Source: Bacillota bacterium (lineage in GTDB: Bacteria > Bacillota > Clostridia > Oscillospirales > Ruminococcaceae). Taken from it: DNA of 6,416 bases. Shown here one piece after another: positions 1-4,266 of the stretch. The notes under the pieces were generated by a model. The model was not told where the DNA came from, made no database searches, and saw nothing but the letters and a program-made list of their open reading frames with translations. The first letter of the stretch is position 1. Each line of letters begins with the position of its first letter. The stretch spans positions 1 through 6,416 of the forward strand of contig JAEWWW010000142.1 in assembly GCA_023396215.1 (NCBI GenBank). Reading direction: 5' to 3'. Made by a program: the position numbers and the translations under genes.

Positions 1-1012
1 GTATAGAGGGGTACCGGTCTTCGTCCCACACCTTGGTATCGTCCAAAGGGTCAAAGGGAAGCTTTTTTGCATCCTCGGGGTCCATCAGCTGTACGCGCAG
101 CTCGTATTCGACAGCCCTGCCCTCCGCGATGCTGTCATATAGGTCACGCCCGGCTATGTCCGGGTCTTTGCATGCCAGCTGCTGGGCTTCCTGCCGGTCA
201 ATGTACTCCTGCCCAGCCATGGGAATCCAAAGGTATTTTACATAGCGCCGAACACCCTGCGCATTCCGCCACACATAGGTGCTCACACTGTATCCCCGGA
301 TATGGCGCAAGCTTTTGACTGTTCCCAAATCCGAAAAAAACCACATCATCATATTGGTTGTTTCGGGATATTTGGCAAACAGGCTCCAAAACTGCTCCGG
401 ATCGGCCAGATTATTTACCGGAGAGGGCGAAAGGTGGCCGATGACATTCGGCACACGCATCGCATCCCGCACAAAAAAGACTGGGAGATGGTTGCAGAGC
501 AGGTCGAAGATTCCATCGTCGGTATAAAACCGGGTGCTGAATCCGCGCACATTTCTTAAGGTGTCCGGTGTTCCGAAATTGCTTGACGCCAGAGAGAAGC
601 GCACCACTACCGGCACCTGCTGGCCGGGCGTCTGTAAAAATCCGGCTTTGGTATATTCCTTCATCGAGTGGGTGGTGCGAAAATAACCAAAAGCACCGTA
701 TCCTTTTGTATGTATGCGCCGCGCAGGCCTGGTGGAGAATACAAAGGTTTCTAAAGTTTCATGCAGGGCGGTATCCTGCACAAGGGTAGGGCCAAATACA
801 CCCACCGTCTGTGAATGGGATACATCTGAGTGCGCTGTTTCTGCCGGCATTGCATTTTTACGGGGTACCTCGTCAACCATCTGCCTACCGCTCCTATATG
901 CATCCGAAAAAGATGGCTGATGTTGATTGTACTTAATCTGTTCATTTTGCCTGCCCGCCCCATGCGGGGCGTTCTCTTGCCCCAATCGGAACCATCCCTC
1001 ATTCTTATCCAT
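1..1012 (-). CDS. katA: Haem catalase, N-terminal part (3' end outside window)
   Basis: Translating the minus strand from ATG at 1012 gives 337 uninterrupted codons that run off the left edge. The product is a monofunctional haem catalase, which splits hydrogen peroxide into water and oxygen in the cytoplasm. Visible landmarks are GPTLVQD (residues 74-80), the distal-site histidine in RRIHTKG (His101), GAFGYF (106-111), VVVRFS (135-140), RGFSTRFYT (156-164), the catalytic asparagine in LLCNHLPVFF (Asn174) with the paired Phe179-Phe180, and DPLDDTKVW near the window edge. The proximal haem tyrosine region is beyond the window and cannot be checked. The start is supported by GGAGGG seven bases upstream. 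About 74 residues precede GPTL, more than in typical catalases, and the usual RIPERVVHA block is replaced by TRPARRIHT, so this is a divergent clade. Val replaces the usual Phe about seven residues after Phe-Phe. The symbol is by family only; the clade is not determined. Confidence 0.93.
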   Translation of the reverse strand, partial: MDKNEGWFRLGQENAPHGAGRQNEQIKYNQHQPSFSDAYRSGRQMVDEVPRKNAMPAETAHSDVSHSQTVGVFGPTLVQDTALHETLETFVFSTRPARRIHTKGYGAFGYFRTTHSMKEYTKAGFLQTPGQQVPVVVRFSLASSNFGTPDTLRNVRGFSTRFYTDDGIFDLLCNHLPVFFVRDAMRVPNVIGHLSPSPVNNLADPEQFWSLFAKYPETTNMMMWFFSDLGTVKSLRHIRGYSVSTYVWRNAQGVRRYVKYLWIPMAGQEYIDRQEAQQLACKDPDIAGRDLYDSIAEGRAVEYELRVQLMDPEDAKKLPFDPLDDTKVWDEDRYPSI

Positions 1013-1019
1013 TTATAAA

Positions 1020-1025
1020 CCCTCC
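1020..1025 (-). promoter_or_regulatory. Ribosome binding site of the catalase gene
   Basis: Read on the minus strand this is GGAGGG, seven bases before ATG at 1012. It selects this start over any upstream codon in another frame. Confidence 0.8.
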
Positions 1026-1047
1026 AAAACATGTAAAAAGTAGGATA

Positions 1048-1053
1048 ATTATA
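1048..1053 (-). promoter_or_regulatory. Possible -10 box for the catalase gene
   Basis: The minus strand reads TATAAT here, which would place the transcript start near 1041 and give a short leader of about 29 bases. No good -35 hexamer is found 16-18 bases upstream, so the promoter would depend on an activator or on another sigma factor. The box lies inside the perfect 10-base palindrome ATTATATAAT at 1048-1057, an AT-rich dyad of the general kind bound by Fur-family repressors. Confidence 0.35.
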
Positions 1054-1182
1054 TAATAACAGTATATTCATTATGATTACCCACGTTCTCATCCTTCGTA
1101 AACCAGCGTCAGTAGGATATTATTCAGCAGCGGGTTTTGTTCAATAACCTCGTAATAGTAAAGGTTTCTTCCGGAAGATACC

Positions 1183-1311
1183 TCAGAAAGAAACCCTGTT
1201 TTGCCGCTTTCCTGTTTTCAGGGGTGCGCCGCCTTCAACCGCGGTTAGAGCTATGCGCGTTACCGCCTCATAATCGTTTGTTTTTAGCAAAAGGCCCCCC
1301 TGACGGGCCAC
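1183..1311 (-). other. Unexplained 42-codon reading frame in the divergent gap
   Basis: A minus-strand frame opens with GTG at 1311 and closes with TGA at 1183-1185. Its translation looks protein-like, with a segment DYEAVTRIALTAVEGGAP at residues 13-30 followed by a basic tail. No convincing ribosome binding site precedes the GTG, and the frame overlaps the promoter of the ferritin-like gene on the other strand. The start region contains the inverted repeat GGCCC/GGGCC (1292-1308). It may be a remnant of a larger gene or a dispersed repeat unit rather than a working gene. No family is recognised. Confidence 0.2.
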
Positions 1312-1328
1312 TTAAGGGACAGTATAAT
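1300..1328 (+). promoter_or_regulatory. Sigma-A type promoter of the ferritin-like gene
   Basis: CTGACG (1300-1305) and TATAAT (1323-1328) are separated by 17 bases. The -10 is perfect and the -35 matches TTGACA at four of six positions. Transcription would begin near 1335, about 36 bases before the ATG at 1371. The promoter lies within the longer open frame that begins at 1137, which argues that the upstream ATG is not used. Confidence 0.6.
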
Positions 1329-1355
1329 TTCTATGGGCTGCTCATATGTACTTCT

Positions 1356-1363
1356 AAAGGGAG
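1356..1363 (+). promoter_or_regulatory. Ribosome binding site deciding the ferritin-like start
   Basis: AAAGGGAG sits seven bases before ATG at 1371. No comparable site precedes the ATG at 1137 in the same frame. Confidence 0.8.
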
Positions 1364-1370
1364 TGTTGTT

Positions 1371-1889
1371 ATGGACTTGTCATTTAACTGTGAAGAATTC
1401 AAGCAATATAGCGTTGACCTTCCTTATCCGAAGGTCACGGTCACTAAACAAAACCGCCGGTATGCGACAATCATTTCCGGGGCTTTTGGCGGAAAGGGAT
1501 CTGAAATGACTGCCATTACGCAATATGGGATACATAGATTCTTTATTGAAGAATACCCGGAGGCTGCAAATGCTTACAAGTACATAGCCGCGGTAGAAAT
1601 GATACACTGGAATCTGCTTGGCGGCCTGATTAAAGATTTGGGGCTCTGCCCTAAGTTTTTGTCTTATGAAACCAATCAGCCCTGGAACGGTTGCTTCCCG
1701 GCGTATGGCACCAACTTTGAAGAAATTATAACCTCCGATTACGAAGGCGAGCGCGCTGCAATTGCCCATTATAACAGGATGATTGGTAGTATTGATAACG
1801 CAGAAATTCAAAGCCTGTTTCGACGAATCATACTAGACGAGGAAAGGCATATTGAAATCCTTACTGACCTGTACAGAAGATATCGGTGA
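1371..1889 (+). CDS. Small ferritin-like di-iron (or di-manganese) protein
   Basis: The 172-residue product has the four-helix ferritin-like carboxylate ligand pattern: Glu45 in GSEMTAITQY, the first ExxH as Glu76-His79 (VEMIHW), Glu127 in EGERAAIAHY, and the second ExxH as Glu157-His160 (DEERH). This is the arrangement of rubrerythrin, bacterioferritin and manganese-catalase relatives, which oxidise iron or destroy peroxide. There is no rubredoxin CxxC domain, no signal peptide and no membrane segment. The N-terminal part, a YPKV element followed by SGAFGGKGSE, recalls the spore coat manganese-catalase-like proteins of the CotJC type, but this is only a resemblance. The start at 1371 is chosen from the Shine-Dalgarno site and the promoter just upstream; the frame is open back to 1137 but that extension looks non-coding. 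Being divergent from a catalase suggests a role in peroxide or iron stress. The exact subfamily and metal are not determined. Confidence 0.88.
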   Translation: MDLSFNCEEFKQYSVDLPYPKVTVTKQNRRYATIISGAFGGKGSEMTAITQYGIHRFFIEEYPEAANAYKYIAAVEMIHWNLLGGLIKDLGLCPKFLSYETNQPWNGCFPAYGTNFEEIITSDYEGERAAIAHYNRMIGSIDNAEIQSLFRRIILDEERHIEILTDLYRRYR

Positions 1890-1896
1890 GCAGGTA

Positions 1897-1924
1897 TAAG
1901 AAAACCGCCCCGGGTGGGGGCGGT
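1897..1924 (-). terminator. Intrinsic terminator of the lipoprotein gene
   Basis: The stem ACCGCCCC/GGGGCGGT (1904-1911 with 1917-1924) has a five-base loop. On the minus strand it is followed by TTTTCTTAT, a good U-tract, so it ends transcription about 58 bases after the stop at 1982. On the plus strand the hairpin is followed by GGTGGGTT, so it is a poorer terminator for the convergent ferritin-like gene only eight bases downstream of its stop, though the shared stem may still act on it. Confidence 0.8.
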
Positions 1925-1981
1925 GGTGGGTTAACGGTCTTTTATTCAAGGTTGGCAAGCAGGCCGGGTCGGATGGCCATG

Positions 1982-2779
1982 CTACCGCTTTGGTGTTGCT
2001 ACGATGAAGCACATTTCGTTTAGCTCGTCCTCTTCAAAGAAGTTGTAGAAGGTGAAGTTATAGATAAAACGCTCGGCCCCGTATACGCCATAGCCATCCT
2101 GGTTGTGGTCTGTGGTGTCATACGGGTCAGCCACGATAATCACATCATCCTGTGTTGTTTCGGTACCCATGGTATCGTATCCGATGATGACCTGCCAGTG
2201 CCCACCCCAGTCGTTCCAGCCGACCATAATGGGGTTTCCGGCTGCCAGCGTCTGCTGTATGTAATCCAGGGTAAACACCTCGTAGACATTGTCAACACAG
2301 TCAAAGGTGGTGTATAAATCAAATCCGCCTATGCCCTCGAAGATTTCTATCGCCTGTCTGAGGCTGGTCGCCCCCGGCTCGAGGCCGTTGCTGCGGAACC
2401 CGGCAAGGGTGCTCTCGTTATGGTCGCCCAGTTGCTGATACCAGTTTGCAACCATCAGAACACTGGATACCCCGCAGCTCCACTCGCTGGTCTGCTGCTG
2501 GGTTTTGAAATTTGTGAGAATGGTAAGCGTGTCTGTACTTACCATATTATAAAAATCCAGCGTGCTGAAATATGGGCTGCCTTGGTGGTCGCCTGCGCGC
2601 TCCACGCTGTCGGCGCCGTATTCCAAATCCAGATTTGTGGTGTAGGGGATTTTCATCTCATCTGTGTAGTTGCCTTGGGCAAGGGTGTCCTTCTCAGGCT
2701 CAGGGCCCTGAACCGGGGCTGTCTGGCAGCCCAAGAGAATAAGGCAAAGAAGCAAAAACAATACAATTAATTTTTTCAT
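1982..2779 (-). CDS. Lipoprotein with C39/papain-like cysteine peptidase domain
   Basis: The 265-residue product begins with MKK, a hydrophobic stretch (residues 4-15) and the lipobox LLGC, so Cys18 would be lipidated and the protein anchored to the outer face of the membrane. A Pro- and Glu-containing linker follows. The domain from about residue 85 shows the layout of C39-like (Peptidase_C39_2 type) papain-fold enzymes: Gln94-96 upstream, the nucleophile Cys102 in SEWSCGVSS, His194 in WGGHWQVIIGYD, and Asp218 in VADPYD. These form a plausible catalytic triad with an oxyanion-hole glutamine. The start at 2779 is preferred over the in-frame ATG at 2845 because it gives the signal peptide at the very N terminus and has AAAGGAA six bases upstream. 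Substrate and partners are unknown: no ABC transporter or leader peptide gene is next to it, so a bacteriocin-export role is not supported. A cell-wall or protein-processing role is possible. Confidence 0.87.
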   Translation of the reverse strand: MKKLIVLFLLLCLILLGCQTAPVQGPEPEKDTLAQGNYTDEMKIPYTTNLDLEYGADSVERAGDHQGSPYFSTLDFYNMVSTDTLTILTNFKTQQQTSEWSCGVSSVLMVANWYQQLGDHNESTLAGFRSNGLEPGATSLRQAIEIFEGIGGFDLYTTFDCVDNVYEVFTLDYIQQTLAAGNPIMVGWNDWGGHWQVIIGYDTMGTETTQDDVIIVADPYDTTDHNQDGYGVYGAERFIYNFTFYNFFEEDELNEMCFIVATPKR

Positions 2780-2785
2780 GGTGAT

Positions 2786-2792
2786 TTCCTTT
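2786..2792 (-). promoter_or_regulatory. Ribosome binding site deciding the lipoprotein start
   Basis: The minus strand reads AAAGGAA, six bases before ATG at 2779. The upstream in-frame ATG at 2845 has no such site. Confidence 0.75.
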
Positions 2793-2822
2793 ACAAAAAA
2801 TTTAATTGTACCTGTATAGGGC

Positions 2823-2835
2823 AGCGTTAAACGCT
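2823..2835. promoter_or_regulatory. Perfect 13-base palindrome, possible operator
   Basis: AGCGTT-A-AACGCT is a perfect 6-1-6 inverted repeat lying 44-56 bases upstream of the lipoprotein start codon. It is downstream of the candidate promoter at 2856-2883 and overlaps the -35 area of a weaker candidate whose TACAAT lies at 2805-2810. This is a plausible repressor site; no regulator is encoded in the window. Confidence 0.4.
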
Positions 2836-2855
2836 TCCCAAACAAACCCGCCTTG

Positions 2856-2883
2856 ATTGTATTATTTATTCGATTGGGGTAAA
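2856..2883 (-). promoter_or_regulatory. Candidate promoter of the lipoprotein gene
   Basis: On the minus strand TTTACC (2883-2878) and TACAAT (2861-2856) are separated by 16 bases, matching the consensus at four and five of six positions. Transcription would start near 2849. The -35 lies inside a second inverted repeat, GGGGT-AA-ACCCC (2876-2887), which could be an operator or a chance feature. Confidence 0.45.
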
Positions 2884-2994
2884 CCCCGCATTTTATTTAT
2901 CCAATTTCCGGTCGTTTTCCTGCGTTTTATATAGTAATTTGTCTGCAGCCGCAGAAACGCTCTACTTTTAATACGCTCATGTTGTTTTATACAA

Positions 2995-3127
2995 GTACGG
3001 GTGAGGACTCGCCCCACTAGACCCACAGAACAATGTCTGCGCTATAAAATTTCGAGCCCGCCTTTGGGCTCCGACATGAGGTGCGCAATCTGCGCATAGC
3101 AACCGACCCAAACCTCCTACTGTGCCG
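2995..3127 (-). ncRNA. Candidate structured RNA or long leader, unidentified
   Basis: Immediately downstream of a minus-strand TATAAT lies about 130 bases with no good reading frame but several hairpins. GAGCCC/GGGCTC (3054-3059 with 3066-3071) has a six-base loop. TGCGCA/TGCGCA (3082-3087 with 3091-3096) is enclosed by GAGGT/ACCTC (3078-3082 with 3112-3116). GTGGGG/CCTCAC (minus strand, 3017-3012 with 3006-3001) closes with a G-U wobble that would be an A-C mismatch on the plus strand, which slightly favours minus-strand transcription. No clear terminator follows, so the transcript might continue into the lipoprotein gene as a leader of roughly 350 bases. I checked by eye for signatures of SRP RNA, 6S RNA, tmRNA, RNase P RNA and common riboswitches and did not find their conserved cores. 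The 3' limit is a guess. Confidence 0.35.
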
Positions 3128-3133
3128 GAAACC

Positions 3134-3161
3134 ATTATATCAAAAAAATTTGAAAGTGCAA
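3134..3161 (-). promoter_or_regulatory. Promoter reading towards the candidate RNA
   Basis: On the minus strand TTGCAC (3161-3156) and a perfect TATAAT (3139-3134) are separated by 16 bases, with an A/T-rich spacer containing a T-run. The -35 matches at only three of six positions. Transcription would begin near 3127. Confidence 0.5.
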
Positions 3162-3339
3162 TAGCAAGGTTTTATTTTGATAAGAAAGAACATTCTGTTT
3201 CCCCGCATCAGGTTTTGCGCCATGGCCGCCGTACCGCCTGTTTTCATAGGTTATCCGGCAGCCACATCATTTCCGCGCTTCTGCTCTTCGTTGCAAATCA
3301 TTTGGCATAATATTCCCCTTCCCGGACACCCTATGATTG

Positions 3340-3345
3340 AGGTGA
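3340..3345 (+). promoter_or_regulatory. Ribosome binding site of the first small gene
   Basis: AGGTGA ends six bases before the second ATG of an ATGATG pair (3352) and three bases before the first (3349), so the second is the better start. Confidence 0.6.
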
Positions 3346-3351
3346 GATATG

Positions 3352-3525
3352 ATGCAAAAGTATCCGGATATGTATGAGCTGTTTCAATGCGATGCTCAGG
3401 CCAAGCAGTATTTTGATGCGCTTCCGGGCTATGTTCAGGAGCAGATAAAGACGCGTGCCCAGGGCGTCAATTCCTTTGCGAGCTTACAGGATTATGCAGA
3501 AAACCTGCTGCGGGCGGATGAATAA
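3352..3525 (+). CDS. Small conserved-looking protein of unknown function
   Basis: The frame encodes 57 residues (58 if the ATG at 3349 is used). The composition is that of a real soluble protein: an N-terminal KYPDMYELFQ, a central AKQYFDALPGYVQEQI likely to be helical, and an ending NSFASLQDYAENLL, also helical. There is one cysteine, no signal peptide, no membrane segment and no metal-binding motif. A purine-rich AGGTGA site precedes it. It seems to form an operon with the small gene 66 bases downstream, since there is no proper terminator between them and a strong one after the second. I do not recognise a named family and give no function. No clear promoter is visible in the 220 bases upstream. 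Confidence 0.7.
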   Translation: MQKYPDMYELFQCDAQAKQYFDALPGYVQEQIKTRAQGVNSFASLQDYAENLLRADE

Positions 3526-3565
3526 GGGGCTTCGGCTCCTTTGCCGAATAATCCCCCTTTCGGGG
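3524..3565 (+). promoter_or_regulatory. Hairpin region between the two small genes
   Basis: TTCGGC/GCCGAA (3531-3536 with 3543-3548) forms a six-pair stem nested inside AAGGGG/CCCCTT (3524-3529 with 3554-3559). CCCC at 3554-3557 can instead pair with GGGG at 3562-3565. The structure begins at the stop codon of the first gene and ends just before the Shine-Dalgarno site of the second. There is no U-tract, so it is unlikely to be a simple terminator; it could stabilise or process the transcript, or couple translation. Confidence 0.4.
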
Positions 3566-3591
3566 CCTGACAATAAGGAGGAAAGGGTGAT

Positions 3592-3819
3592 ATGATGAGC
3601 CATCGGCAAGACCTGATTGATCAGGTAAAGCAGCACTACGCGCAATTGGCGGCTGTGGGCAGCAGGCAGACCTACACTGCCGCCCAGTTTGACGGTATGA
3701 CCTGCGAGGCATATTATGAAAAGCTTCTGCAGCAAGTCATCGAGGCCATTCAGTCCGGCGCTTATGACAGTTTTTCCTCCGGGCTGGATATCGTGGAAAA
3801 CATCGCGAATACCAAATAA
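3592..3819 (+). CDS. Small hypothetical protein, 75 residues
   Basis: The product starts at an ATGATG pair (3592 or 3595) with AAGGAGG at 3575-3581, ten bases before the first ATG, and further purines in between. It appears soluble and mostly helical: an amphipathic N-terminal stretch RQDLIDQVKQHYAQLAAVG, then YTAAQFDGMTCEAYYEKLLQQVIEAI, and an acidic tail. There is one cysteine (in MTCEAY), no signal peptide and no recognisable domain. It is the second gene of a likely two-gene operon with the frame at 3352-3525 and is followed 22 bases later by a strong terminator. A reading frame on the opposite strand (3484-3852) is its shadow. Function unknown; the family is not recognised. Confidence 0.75.
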   Translation: MMSHRQDLIDQVKQHYAQLAAVGSRQTYTAAQFDGMTCEAYYEKLLQQVIEAIQSGAYDSFSSGLDIVENIANTK

Positions 3820-3841
3820 CTCCGCAGCTCTTAAGCAGTAG

Positions 3842-3878
3842 AAAAAAACCATCCGCCGGCTTGGCGGATGGTTTTTTT
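3842..3878 (+). terminator. Strong intrinsic terminator after the small genes
   Basis: CCATCCGCC (3849-3857) pairs perfectly with GGCGGATGG (3863-3871) around the loop GGCTT, extended by a run of seven A facing seven T. It is T-rich on the plus side and equally usable on the minus strand, though no minus gene reaches it. Confidence 0.95.
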
Positions 3879-3966
3879 GCTGTAATAAGCATAGGATTGT
3901 TTAAGAAAGAACCTGGAGATTGCCGTATTGTCAGACCTCATATAACAGCCCTCTTTAAGGAATGCG

Positions 3967-3995
3967 TTGACACAATCGCATTATAACTATATAAT
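3967..3995 (+). promoter_or_regulatory. Perfect consensus sigma-A promoter of hppA
   Basis: TTGACA (3967-3972) and TATAAT (3990-3995) are separated by exactly 17 bases, matching the housekeeping consensus at all twelve positions. Transcription would start near 4002, leaving a leader of about 264 bases before the hppA ATG at 4267. This predicts strong constitutive transcription. Confidence 0.85.
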
Positions 3996-4010
3996 TTCGA
4001 TTAACTATAA

Positions 4011-4247
4011 AGCAAAAATTGGTTAACAAATATAAAGGAACAGAACCGAAGAAAACCTTTCGCCGCAATAAAAGACGCGGATTTTCCCGTTGAAGCGGTG
4101 TACCTATAATTCTTTGACAAACCGGTTATGGAATTACAGGCAAGATTGATTTATGCACAGATTAAAAAGCGGATAATTGATACCTGTGAACGATTGAAAC
4201 TGACAGGAGTCACAGCGGTCTATTTGTCAGCTGAAATAGAATCTTGA
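4011..4247 (+). other. hppA leader with an interrupted reading frame
   Basis: This untranslated stretch between promoter and hppA holds one frame that is open from 4011 to a TAA at 4107-4109 and again to a TGA at 4245-4247. The first part contains a segment AAIKDADFPVEAVYL. The second could start at ATG 4128 and give 39 residues containing IDTCERLKLTGVTAVYL, but it has no Shine-Dalgarno site. The frame may be the decayed end of an old gene or chance. Short inverted repeats (CTGACA 4200-4205 with TGTCAG 4225-4230; CTATTT 4220-4225 with AAATAG 4234-4239) lie just before the hppA ribosome binding site and are mutually exclusive. No known riboswitch core is recognised. Confidence 0.3.
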
Positions 4248-4251
4248 ATTG

Positions 4252-4258
4252 AAGGGAG
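4252..4258 (+). promoter_or_regulatory. Ribosome binding site deciding the hppA start
   Basis: AAGGGAG ends eight bases before ATG at 4267. The in-frame TTG at 4249 overlaps this site and is therefore not the start. Confidence 0.85.
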
Positions 4259-4266
4259 CATATCCA

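Noticed and set aside
1056..1068. Shared 13-base string ATAACAGTATATT, also near 6357-6369
   Set aside because: It occurs twice in the window but is short, AT-rich and without a common context, so it may well be chance.
751..1092. Minus-strand frame of 113 codons
   Set aside because: It overlaps the catalase frame on the same strand in another phase; the catalase frame shows clear family motifs, so this is a shadow.
1292..1308. GGCCC/GGGCC hairpin as a terminator
   Set aside because: On the minus strand it is followed by TTTT, but no minus-strand gene is transcribed into it, and on the plus strand it lies upstream of the promoter's -10 without a U-tract.
1137..1370. 78-codon N-terminal extension of the ferritin-like protein
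   Set aside because: It lacks a ribosome binding site at 1137, contains the gene's promoter (1300-1328), and its translation has no family-like content, while 1371 has a well-placed AAAGGGAG.
1380..1811. Minus-strand frame of 143 codons
   Set aside because: It lies wholly opposite the ferritin-like gene and has no recognisable content or ribosome binding site.
2995..3127. SRP RNA, 6S RNA or a known riboswitch
   Set aside because: A short resemblance to the GTTTGGGTC and CATGTC parts of Bacillus SRP RNA was noted, but the essential core with the GGAAG tetraloop region is missing; no known riboswitch core was found.
3122..3377. Two overlapping plus-strand frames of about 62-66 codons
   Set aside because: They overlap each other, lack Shine-Dalgarno sites, look unlike proteins, and one overlaps the minus-strand promoter region.
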